Shown here one piece after another: positions 11,186 to 18,975 of a stretch of DNA of 23,433 bases. Source of the stretch: a virus. The notes under the pieces are model-generated. The model was not told where the DNA came from. It was given only the letters and a program-made list of their open reading frames with translations, and made no database searches. Every line of letters starts with the position of its first letter. Position 1 is the first letter of the stretch. The stretch lies in the IMG/VR virus record IMGVR_UViG_3300018476_000012, positions 1-23,433 of that record, one strand, 5' to 3'. Position numbers and translations under genes: made by a program.

Positions 11186-13060
11186 TTACGCGGTCCAGTC
11201 GCGGCCCGGCAGCCGACGGACCAGCCGCTCGAGACGCCCGCCGCGCCGGCGAATCGTCGGGATGAGCGCGTTCCAGGTCGTCATGGTCGCGGCGGCCGCC
11301 GCAGGCTCGAGCTGACCGACGACGAGGCGCGCGACGCCGCCATGCTGGAAGCTCGCGCCGGCGGGCAGCGGGCCGGATCGTTCGATGAGGCCGGTCAGCA
11401 TGTTGATCACGGTGAACTCGGCGCACGCCCGCTCGCAGGGCAGCGCGTTGCCGGCTTGCTCCTGCGTGTGCACGACGAGCACGAAGCGACCATCCGGCGC
11501 GATCGCGTGCTCGGCGCGCGTCGGGTCGACCGCGGCCAGGATGCGCACGCCGGCGAAGCGCGTCCCCGCGTGGCACACGACCGGGAAGGTCGCGATGTCG
11601 GTCGGCAGGAAGGTGGGCAGCCGCGCGACCTCCAGGAAGCCGGGCATCGTGTGGATCGGCCCGTTCCAGAAGACGCCGTTCCCCGACATGAATGTCCACG
11701 CCTGGCCGCCCAGGAGCGCCGCCGCGGTGAGGCCGCACAGCAGCTCGGGATCGTTAACCTGGCCGACGCTGACGCCGTCGCCGCCCCCGACCGGTTCGGT
11801 GTTGACGACCGGTTGACCGGTGTTGCGGATCGTCTCGTCGTAGCCGTACCCGAAATAGTGCTCGATGATGTGCGTGTGATCGCCGCGGTTGCCGTGACAG
11901 GTGATCGCCGTCGCCGGCGACGCGGACCAGTAGACAAACGAGTCCGGCATTTCTGACTCCCAGGACGTCATCGGCGGATCGCAGGCGGCGAGCGCGTCCG
12001 GGTCCGAACTCCCGCCCGGCGCCGACAACCCGCGGATCGCCGGCAGCCAGCCCGCGCCAGATTCGAACGCATAGATCATCCGCTGCAGGAGCTCGCGCGA
12101 GTCCCCGCCGTTCTGCCAGGCCTCGTTGATCGCCCACACGCCGGCGAGGACCTCGCGCCCGAATGGCAGGCTCGCGTAGAACTCGCCGTTGCGGAACATG
12201 TGATCGACCTTCTCGTCGTCGTCCCAGGCGTTCATGTCGCCGCGGTCGTCGAAGATCTTCAGGCCGAGCTCGTGCAGGAGCGTGACGTATTCGCGTTTGC
12301 GGTCCCAGTAGTTCGGGGTCGCCGGAATCTCAGCGCCGCTATTCGCGATGAACGGGATCGGCGTGACCTCGCGACCCTTCCAGGCTTCCCATTCGTCGGC
12401 GTCGCCGGGTCGGTTCGCGTCCCAGTACCCGAGGACGTCGAGGTTGCGGACCACGCCGTACTCTTCGGCGATGATCTCGAGTTGCGTCCGGACGTCGAGC
12501 CCGCCGATCGTTTTGCCGTGACACCAGGCCGAGAAGCCCTCCATGAAGTGACACGCCATGACGATCCGCGGACCGGTCGCGTCGCCGATCACGCGATCGG
12601 CGCGCGTGATCTCGCCGGCGAGGACATTGGGATTCGTGACGGGTGGCGGCGCCGGCGTCCAAAAGTCCGCGCTCGACGCGAAGAATTCCCACTCGCCCGG
12701 GACCGTCGGACCCGGGACCCGATCCGCGACGACGAGCTCGCCGCCGCCGCCCTCCGCGCAGAGGTACTTGCCATGAAACGAGAGAAACGCGACGCCGACG
12801 TCGCGGACCTCGATCGTGAACCGTTCCCACTCGCCGGACGCGAGCGCGCGCGCCAGGACGGTGTCATCGGGCTCCGCGGTCAAGTAGTGCCCGTCGTGCG
12901 CCTGCAGCGAGACGCGCCCGTCGTCGTAGGTGTGGACGGTCCACGTTTCCCATGGTCCAGCGAACACACGGTCCGCGACGACCAGGCCGCCGCCGCCGTC
13001 CTCCGCGCAGACATACGAACCATTCGCGGATTGCAGCGTAGTGGAGACGGGCGCGATCAT
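11186..13060 (-). CDS. Fascin-like beta-trefoil plus glycoside-hydrolase-like protein
   Basis: A 624-residue protein starting at ATG 13060 (AAAGGA eight bases upstream; ATGA overlap with the small membrane gene). Residues 5-130 contain repeated units such as SYVCAEDGGGGLVVADR, HYLTAEPDD and KYLCAEGGGGELVVADR, the signature of a fascin-like beta-trefoil, often a carbohydrate-binding fold. After a Pro-rich linker (137-142) comes a roughly 350-residue domain suggesting a TIM-barrel glycosidase: IVMACHFMEGFSAWCHG, KIFDDRGDMNAWDDD, VWAINEAWQNGGD (Asn312-Glu313, candidate acid/base) and VVNTEPVGGGDG (Glu422, candidate nucleophile). A beta-rich C-terminal domain follows. There is no signal peptide. 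It probably decorates the tail and binds or degrades surface polysaccharide. The family cannot be fixed by eye. Confidence 0.72.
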   Translation of the reverse strand: MIAPVSTTLQSANGSYVCAEDGGGGLVVADRVFAGPWETWTVHTYDDGRVSLQAHDGHYLTAEPDDTVLARALASGEWERFTIEVRDVGVAFLSFHGKYLCAEGGGGELVVADRVPGPTVPGEWEFFASSADFWTPAPPPVTNPNVLAGEITRADRVIGDATGPRIVMACHFMEGFSAWCHGKTIGGLDVRTQLEIIAEEYGVVRNLDVLGYWDANRPGDADEWEAWKGREVTPIPFIANSGAEIPATPNYWDRKREYVTLLHELGLKIFDDRGDMNAWDDDEKVDHMFRNGEFYASLPFGREVLAGVWAINEAWQNGGDSRELLQRMIYAFESGAGWLPAIRGLSAPGGSSDPDALAACDPPMTSWESEMPDSFVYWSASPATAITCHGNRGDHTHIIEHYFGYGYDETIRNTGQPVVNTEPVGGGDGVSVGQVNDPELLCGLTAAALLGGQAWTFMSGNGVFWNGPIHTMPGFLEVARLPTFLPTDIATFPVVCHAGTRFAGVRILAAVDPTRAEHAIAPDGRFVLVVHTQEQAGNALPCERACAEFTVINMLTGLIERSGPLPAGASFQHGGVARLVVGQLEPAAAAATMTTWNALIPTIRRRGGRLERLVRRLPGRDWTA

Positions 13061-13146
13061 TTCGGTTTGTCCTTTCGAGGGCGAAGCGAGAACACGACGA
13101 GGGCGACGACGACCGCCAACAGGACCAACGTGTCGACGAGGATCAC
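13057..13146 (-). CDS. 29-residue single-pass membrane peptide
   Basis: A tiny gene between the tail hub and the glycosidase-like gene. GTG 13146 overlaps the hub stop by four bases (GTGA), and its stop overlaps the next ATG (ATGA). It has one of the best ribosome sites of the genome, GGAGGG at 13152-13157, five bases upstream. The product is MILVDTLVLLAVVVALVVFSL followed by a basic RPRKDKPK tail: one transmembrane helix with its charged end in the cytoplasm. It is probably involved in lysis or membrane targeting, which is inference. It falls below normal gene-finder length limits. Confidence 0.72.
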   Translation of the reverse strand: MILVDTLVLLAVVVALVVFSLRPRKDKPK

Positions 13147-15896
13147 GACGTCCCTCCGACGACGGGGCCGCGCGCGACCAGGCGGCGCAGCGTGTCCTCG
13201 AGTGAGAACCGGACGCTTGAGGCCTCCACGGAGTAGCGCGGCGCGACGCCAGGGACCTGATCGATTTCCGTGATCGTCACGTCCTGGATCGTCAACACGA
13301 CGGCGATCGCCGGTGAGGGGAGATTGACAACGACCGGCTTCCCGCTCTTGGTCTTGACGTCGCGGGTCGCATACGCGACGGTGATGATCGGCCGCGCGAA
13401 GAGCGCCAGGTCCGCGTCACAGCGCGCGGTCAGGGACTCGACACCGCGGCGCGTGTCGGTGATCACATATTCGACGACGCCATCGCCGCCGGCGCGCGCG
13501 GCCTGTTCGGCTTGCGCCGCGAGGTCATCGCGTTGCACCCAGATATGAATCGCCGACCCTTTCGCGATCGGCACGGTCAGGCCCGCGACGCCGACGAGCA
13601 TCGGCGCGGGGATCGCCTGGCTGCCGTAGAGGACCGTCGTGGTGATGGCGCCGGGACCGGTCGCCGGAATCCCGACCAGCTGCCCGCCGCTCGTGCCGGT
13701 GTAGCGGACGACTTGCCCGCCGCCGAGCTTGACCCAACCACCGGCCGCGAGGAACGGTGCCGGACTGGCGACGGGCAGCGCCGGCGCGCCGGGGTTGACC
13801 TGGCCGGCGGGCTGCGTCAGGCCGGACGTGTCGCCGATCGGGGCATCCGTCGTCAGGCCGGCATCGGGCGTCGAGTCCACGTAACTGCCCGCCGTGTTGC
13901 TGCCGACGGTGTAGAGCTTTTTGAGCGCCGTCGCGCCGGCCGCCGTCCGATACAGCTCGATGTTCGTGACCCCGGACGGGCCGGCGGGCCAGGTGACATT
14001 GGCGCGATTGGCGGTGACCGCCGTCGCAGGCACGAGCGCGCCGAGGCTCGCATTGGCGAGGGCGTCATCCGCCGCCGTCGTGCCGTTGGTCACACTGAGC
14101 GCGAGGCGCGCGGTCGCGGCGCCGGCGGCGTTGAACTCCCGATAGAGATCGACGTGTGTGACGAGGACCAGCGGCGAGACGGGAATCGCGCTCAGGTGAC
14201 AGGTCCCGAGGCCGCTGTGATCGGTCGTCGGCGCCGCCGGGCCCAGCGTCTCGTCCGCCTTGATGTCGATCAGATACCGCCCTTCCGTGAATTCGGAGAA
14301 TTGCCCGGCGGCCTGCCCAAACGGGAGCCGGAAGAACGTCGGGCCTGGCGCCGACGCGCCGCCGTGCGTCCGGTACCAGCACCGCTGAAAACCGGCGGGG
14401 GCAGCCGGCAGGCCGGCGATCGTGTCGATCACGCCGGCGTTGTAGGCCAGGCGTTCGTTGGCCACCGGACTCAAGACCGTCTCCCGCGTGCCGCCATCCC
14501 AAAACGTAAAGCCGTAGCTGTACAAGGCCTCGACGTCGAGCGCGCCCTCGGGACGGGAGGTGCCGCCGGGAAACGCGACCGGTCCCGACGCCGGCGGCGC
14601 GATGCCCGCGACCGCCGTGATCGCATTGCTGACCGGCCCGGGGAGCGTCGAGCCCGTCGCCGTCCGGAACACGGCGTAGTAGCGATGGCTGCCCGGATTG
14701 AGCCCGCCGCCCGCGGAGGCCGCGCCGGCCAGCGGCGCCGTCGGCGGCGAGGGGAGCGCGCCGATCGTCACGCGCGTCGTCGGACTCGGGAGCGTCCCGC
14801 CCGTCGCCGTCAGGAACCGGTAGGCATAGTCGTGCGTGCCGGATTCGATGCCGCTCCCGTCCGCCAGCGCCACACCGGGCGGGGTCGTCGGCCCGGCGCC
14901 TGGCCCGACCAGCGTCCCGCCGTCCGTGAGCTCGACGCCGGTATGGGTGAGCTGTTCGGACTGCGCGCCGGCGGGCGTGGTCGCGGCGATGAGGCCGCCG
15001 CCGGTCGGCGAGAATTGCGCGCCGTCCTCGATCGGGATGAGCGTCTCGCCGGGCGCGAGGTCGGCCTGGATCGATTCCCCGTAGCCCTTCCCATAGACGC
15101 GCGTCCGGAGTTGGCTGCTGTCGGTCTTCGATTGAATCGGCGGATCGTGCAAGAAGGGATGCGTCGCGTCGATCGGGTCGGGCGGCGCCGCGGTGTCGTC
15201 GCGGAATAGGTAGATCGTCCCGTCCTCAACCTTGCAGTAGCCGCCGACCGCGGTCGCCAGGCGGCTCAGGCACGCGATGAACGTGTCCGTACCGTCGAAC
15301 ACGATCGAGACGAGCGGGAGGTCGGCCTCGATGCCGGCCGTCGAGAAGTCCGGCGCGAAGCTCGTCGTGATGGCCAGGGCGATCGTCGTCGCCGAGGTGT
15401 CGACCCAGGTCCCAAACGGGCGACGCGCATTGGCGCGCGCGGTGTCATCGATCGCGGTGATCGCCCACGCGACGTGTTGCGGTGTTCCTTCGAAGTAGTG
15501 ATCGACACTCTGGACCTGGCCGGCGAACAGCACGAGGCTCGACCCGAGCGTGATCCGGAGGCGCTGCCCGACGATGGGCGCGAGGCCCTCGATGACGAGC
15601 GCACAGGTATTCGGCGCGTCGTTCAGGATGTCGTGAATCGTGACGCCCTTCATGCGGACGCGACCGCGGACGTCGACGCCGTCAATCGTGATGCCGACGC
15701 GCGTGGTGGACGGGACGACGAGATCGGCGCCCGCCGTGATCGTGATCGTCGGCGCCGCGGCGAGCAGCGCCGTCGTCCGCAAGTCCGCCGCGGCCGTGAC
15801 GCTGATCGTGAGCTGCGCGGCGAGTGTGAGCGCGGCGCCGGCCGGCACTAAGCCACCGGCAAACGGCACGCTCGCAAAATAAATCCCGCCGAACAT
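13143..15896 (-). CDS. Tail-tip/baseplate hub protein with inserted Fn3/Ig-like repeats
   Basis: A 917-residue protein. It begins MFGGIYFASVPFAGG, typical of phage tail-tip proteins. Residues about 65-290 form a hub-like domain (RVGITIDGVDVRGRVRMKGV, LVLFAGQVQSVDHYF, SRLATAVGGYCKVEDGTIYL). Residues about 300-760 are a Gly/Thr/Pro-rich insertion of beta-sandwich repeats, with GSGIESGTHDYAYRFLTATG echoed by GGLNPGSHRYYAVFRTATG. The hub fold then resumes at GDGVVEYVITDTRRGVESLTARCDADLALF and VAYATRDVKTKSGKPVVV, and ends in beta-strands. The insertion probably reaches outward and contacts surface sugars, while the hub closes the tail tube. The ATG lies four bases after the fibre gene's stop. The repeats give the gene unusual low-complexity DNA. 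Confidence 0.85.
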   Translation of the reverse strand: MFGGIYFASVPFAGGLVPAGAALTLAAQLTISVTAAADLRTTALLAAAPTITITAGADLVVPSTTRVGITIDGVDVRGRVRMKGVTIHDILNDAPNTCALVIEGLAPIVGQRLRITLGSSLVLFAGQVQSVDHYFEGTPQHVAWAITAIDDTARANARRPFGTWVDTSATTIALAITTSFAPDFSTAGIEADLPLVSIVFDGTDTFIACLSRLATAVGGYCKVEDGTIYLFRDDTAAPPDPIDATHPFLHDPPIQSKTDSSQLRTRVYGKGYGESIQADLAPGETLIPIEDGAQFSPTGGGLIAATTPAGAQSEQLTHTGVELTDGGTLVGPGAGPTTPPGVALADGSGIESGTHDYAYRFLTATGGTLPSPTTRVTIGALPSPPTAPLAGAASAGGGLNPGSHRYYAVFRTATGSTLPGPVSNAITAVAGIAPPASGPVAFPGGTSRPEGALDVEALYSYGFTFWDGGTRETVLSPVANERLAYNAGVIDTIAGLPAAPAGFQRCWYRTHGGASAPGPTFFRLPFGQAAGQFSEFTEGRYLIDIKADETLGPAAPTTDHSGLGTCHLSAIPVSPLVLVTHVDLYREFNAAGAATARLALSVTNGTTAADDALANASLGALVPATAVTANRANVTWPAGPSGVTNIELYRTAAGATALKKLYTVGSNTAGSYVDSTPDAGLTTDAPIGDTSGLTQPAGQVNPGAPALPVASPAPFLAAGGWVKLGGGQVVRYTGTSGGQLVGIPATGPGAITTTVLYGSQAIPAPMLVGVAGLTVPIAKGSAIHIWVQRDDLAAQAEQAARAGGDGVVEYVITDTRRGVESLTARCDADLALFARPIITVAYATRDVKTKSGKPVVVNLPSPAIAVVLTIQDVTITEIDQVPGVAPRYSVEASSVRFSLEDTLRRLVARGPVVGGTS
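13152..13157 (-). promoter_or_regulatory. Strong ribosome site deciding the 29-residue gene
   Basis: GGAGGG on the minus strand, five bases before GTG 13146 and inside the 3' end of the hub gene. It is the main evidence that this tiny frame is translated. Confidence 0.7.
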
Positions 15897-15900
15897 GTGG

Positions 15901-17058
15901 TTATCCGAGCCGCGCGACGAGGGCCGCGACCGTCGCCTCGAGCCGCTCGATCGTCGCCTCGAGCGCGAGGACCTTGGCGTCGTGCGCCTGCCAGCCGACG
16001 ATCAGGTCGGGAACGTACTTCGCGTAGTCGACGCCCCAAGGGGTCGTCAGCCGGCCAGTGTTGTCCGTCTCGTCCGTCCCGACGGTGACGGCAAACGGCG
16101 CGACGGCGATCGCCTCCTGCGCGAAGACGCCGCGGCCGGGCGTCCCGTCGGCGGCCCAGGTGAAGTCGTGGATCACCGTGCGCCGGAGGACCTCGAGATC
16201 CGTCCGCGGGCCGCGGTCCATCTTCAGGCGGGCGTCGGACGTGGTGTTAAAGGCGGTTGCGCTCGCGGCCGTGCTGATCGAGCCCACGATTCCGTTCGGG
16301 TTCAGGAATTGGGCTGCAGGGGTCGCCGCGGTCGTGGCAGCCCCAGTCTTGACGGTGCCGAGGGGATCGAGCAGCACGAATTGATACCCGGTGAGGAACG
16401 GCCCGCCAATGAGGACGTTGTTGGGCCCCGGATCGTAGGCGTTGCCACTGAAGTTAAAGCCGCCGTTCTGAAGGAACATCCCGCGGAGTTGCGTGTTGCC
16501 CGTGTAGAACTGGATGGAGCCCGCCGGGCCTGCAAAGAACGTCAGGACGCCGCCGGCCGCCGCGTGTTCGTTCCCAAACAGTCGCAGCATCGCGCCACGG
16601 TCGGGACTATTGGCGCCGCCGCCGCAGATCGCGGTGAGCTCCGTGTCCGCGCCGTCGATCGTGCTCCGGCGAATCGTCGGGCCGGTCAACACGACATCGC
16701 CCGTCGTCACGATGGGCGTCGCGATTTGCGGGAAGTTGGTCCCGCTCTCGAGATCCGTCAGTGTCTTCGCGGTGATCGTCGCGGCGATCAGGTCCCCGGC
16801 GACAATCGCGCGCGCGGTCGTCGCTTCCTGGGCGCGCGTGATCGTGAGGCCGTCACCGGTGACCGCCGTCACCCGGACGACTTCCGCGTTCGCGGGATCA
16901 GGGATCGCGGTCGCCGGCCAGATGGTCGCATTGAACGGCGCCGCCGGGAAGCGCGCCCCGAGGCCGGCGGCGACGGTGAGGGACGTGCCGGAGCTCGCCG
17001 GGCTGGGCGGCGTCGCGACGGTCGCGATCGCTAGATTCTTGTGCGCGTCAAAGGGCAT
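15901..17058 (-). CDS. Tail fibre/spike with C-terminal peptidase S74 chaperone
   Basis: A 385-residue fibre protein. The N-terminal 110 residues (NLAIATVATPPSPASSGTSL through TAKTLTDLESG) form a repeat-like attachment domain common to phage fibres. A Gly/Asn-rich beta region of about 150 residues follows. From residue 272 the intramolecular chaperone is clear: TSDARLKMDRGP with Ser274 and Lys279 (the self-cleavage dyad in this family), FTWAADGTPGRGVFAQEA, VDYAKYVPDLIVGWQAHDAKV, and a final trimeric coiled coil, LEATIERLEATVAALVARL. The domain helps the fibre trimerise and then cleaves itself off. It is two bases downstream of the previous stop. It is probably a receptor-binding protein. Confidence 0.9.
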   Translation of the reverse strand: MPFDAHKNLAIATVATPPSPASSGTSLTVAAGLGARFPAAPFNATIWPATAIPDPANAEVVRVTAVTGDGLTITRAQEATTARAIVAGDLIAATITAKTLTDLESGTNFPQIATPIVTTGDVVLTGPTIRRSTIDGADTELTAICGGGANSPDRGAMLRLFGNEHAAAGGVLTFFAGPAGSIQFYTGNTQLRGMFLQNGGFNFSGNAYDPGPNNVLIGGPFLTGYQFVLLDPLGTVKTGAATTAATPAAQFLNPNGIVGSISTAASATAFNTTSDARLKMDRGPRTDLEVLRRTVIHDFTWAADGTPGRGVFAQEAIAVAPFAVTVGTDETDNTGRLTTPWGVDYAKYVPDLIVGWQAHDAKVLALEATIERLEATVAALVARLG

Positions 17059-17060
17059 GG

Positions 17061-17495
17061 TTAAGCCACCGTCACGGCGATCGCGCCGGCCGGAAAGCGC
17101 GGCGCCGGATCGCCGGCCTTGATGTCCCGCGGCGTGGTGAGCGGCGCCCAGGCGGGGAGCGGCGTCCCGCCGGTCGGCGCATCAAAAAAGGCCATGTGGG
17201 TGACGAGGCCCCAGTCCGCGGACGGGGCCGGAAACGTGATCGCGACGGCATTGGTCGTCTGTCCGCCCGTCCCGCTCGAGACGCCGCCGGTACCGCCTTG
17301 GGTCGCGGTCCAGTTCGTATCCAGCGGCGGGAGATTGACGCGCGCATAACCCCCGCCCGCGACTTCGGCCGCGCCGCCGGCGTCACTCGTCGGCGCGGTG
17401 AAGAGCGCGACCCAGAGCGCCGCCGGTTTCGCGAAGGTCGCCGATCGGAACAGGTGATCGACGAGTTTGTTTTCGAGGGTGTCGGTCGCGTTCAT
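17061..17495 (-). CDS. Small tail protein of the LENKLVDHLF family
   Basis: A 144-residue protein with the recurring phage pattern TLENKLVDHLFRSATFAKPAA, LWVALFTAPTSDAGGAAEV, GGGYARVNLPPLD, NAVAITFPAPSADWG, VTHMAFFDAPTGG and a terminal AGAIAVTVA. Proteins of this type lie among tail or fibre genes in many siphoviruses and are predicted tail components; their precise role is not established. It starts five bases after the tape-measure stop and lies just before the fibre gene, consistent with a tail-tip or fibre-attachment part. Confidence 0.82.
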   Translation of the reverse strand: MNATDTLENKLVDHLFRSATFAKPAALWVALFTAPTSDAGGAAEVAGGGYARVNLPPLDTNWTATQGGTGGVSSGTGGQTTNAVAITFPAPSADWGLVTHMAFFDAPTGGTPLPAWAPLTTPRDIKAGDPAPRFPAGAIAVTVA

Positions 17496-17499
17496 GACG

Positions 17500-18972
17500 T
17501 CAGGCCATTCCTAATTGCGTGCCCGATCGGATTTGTCCCATCAGGATCTCGCTCACGCGCCGCGCGATGTTGGATTCGGTGTCGACAATGTTGAACGTGT
17601 TATTGACGGTGACCGGTCCGCTCCCGCTGCCACCGCTCGCGCCGCCGATCGGGAGCGCGGCGATTTCTTCGAGCTGCCCGCTCGTCGTAAAGAGGGAATT
17701 GCGATTCAGGATCGCGTTGGCGCGCATCTGAAATTGCATCAGCTCGAGATGCGCGCGGACGGCGGCCGTTGCCTCGGCGACCGGCTGCACCATTTCCCGA
17801 TCGAGCCGGCCGAAGTGATCGCCAATCCCGTCGATGAGGTCCGGCACGATCGAATGCCCGACGACGGTGTTATAGAGCGACGTGAACGCGCCGACGACGT
17901 CCTGGATTTTGCTCTTGATCGATTCGACCAGGCCGGTGAACTTGTCGACGAGCCACGTCTTGATGCCTTCATACATCGCTTGCGTGGCCGCGACGATGCC
18001 GTCCCAATTCTTGTAAATCAGGACCGCGAGCGCGCCGACGGCGAGCGTGATCCAGCCGGCCGGTCCGATGAACCCGAGGATCGTGGTGAAGGCCGAGACG
18101 ATGCCGGCGCCCAGGCCCGTCGTCGACAGGACCGAGACGAGCGACGACAACGACACCAGCACCGGCGCGAGCGCGACGCCGATGCCGACGACGGCGACGA
18201 CAAAGGTCTGCACGCCCTCCGGCAGCGAGCGGAACACGCCCAGCAAATCGGTCAACGTGCTGACCAGCACGCCGCCGACGAGCTCCTGCAGGTCGGACAT
18301 CTGGTTTTGCATGTTCGCGATTTGCCCGTTGTAGGTCTGCAGTTCGTTCTGGGCCGCCGGGCCGGTTTTCTCGTTGATGGCGTTGAGCATGTCGGCGGTC
18401 GACATGCCTTTTGTCGCGGCGTCCCCGAGCAGCGGGCCAAGCTTGCCAAAGTTCTCATTCCCCGACGCGATCGTCTTCGAGACCATCGCCGCCGCCGTGT
18501 TGAGGTCGATGTTGAGGGCCGACGCGAGATTCGTCACGGCCGTCATCGCGAGTTGCATCTGCTCGGGGCCGACCTTGCCGATCGTCGTCAACGTCGCCTG
18601 GGCGGCGATCACGGCCTCGTCGGCGTATTTCGTCGTCGCCTGAAACTGCGACGCCATCTGGCTGTATTGCTCAATGATGGCCGGCGTCGCGTTGCCCTGC
18701 GTGGCGAGCGCCGACGTCAGGCGTTGGACCGCGTCCTGCTCCTCGGTATAGGCGGCGATAAAGGTCGAACTCGCCGCGACGACATCGGTCGCGAGCTGGC
18801 GGGTCTGTCGCCCGACCTGTTCGTACATCTTGAGCGTGTCCTCGAGGCCGCGATCGACGCCGGGCCCGAGCTCCTCGGCGCTCTGCTTGAAGCCCTGCAT
18901 CGCCGTCACGGCTTCGTGTGTCGCGTCGATGAACGACGAAAAGTCCGCGACGAACGAGGCGCTCAACGGCAT
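17500..18972 (-). CDS. Tail tape measure protein
   Basis: A 490-residue protein setting tail length. The N-terminal third is helical and Gln/Ala-rich with coiled-coil character (AVTAMQGFKQSAEELG, SQMASQFQATTKYADEAVIAAQATL). The centre has several hydrophobic segments (FVVAVVGIGVALAPVLVSL, ITLAVGALAVLIYKNWDG) that could enter the host membrane during DNA injection. The NWDGIVAATQAMYEGIKTWL stretch is typical of tape-measure proteins. The ATG at 18972 lies three bases after the chaperone GT stop, the standard neighbour. At roughly 0.15 nm per residue the tail would be about 70 nm long, short for a siphovirus (estimate). Confidence 0.93.
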   Translation of the reverse strand: MPLSASFVADFSSFIDATHEAVTAMQGFKQSAEELGPGVDRGLEDTLKMYEQVGRQTRQLATDVVAASSTFIAAYTEEQDAVQRLTSALATQGNATPAIIEQYSQMASQFQATTKYADEAVIAAQATLTTIGKVGPEQMQLAMTAVTNLASALNIDLNTAAAMVSKTIASGNENFGKLGPLLGDAATKGMSTADMLNAINEKTGPAAQNELQTYNGQIANMQNQMSDLQELVGGVLVSTLTDLLGVFRSLPEGVQTFVVAVVGIGVALAPVLVSLSSLVSVLSTTGLGAGIVSAFTTILGFIGPAGWITLAVGALAVLIYKNWDGIVAATQAMYEGIKTWLVDKFTGLVESIKSKIQDVVGAFTSLYNTVVGHSIVPDLIDGIGDHFGRLDREMVQPVAEATAAVRAHLELMQFQMRANAILNRNSLFTTSGQLEEIAALPIGGASGGSGSGPVTVNNTFNIVDTESNIARRVSEILMGQIRSGTQLGMA

Positions 18973-18975
18973 TGG

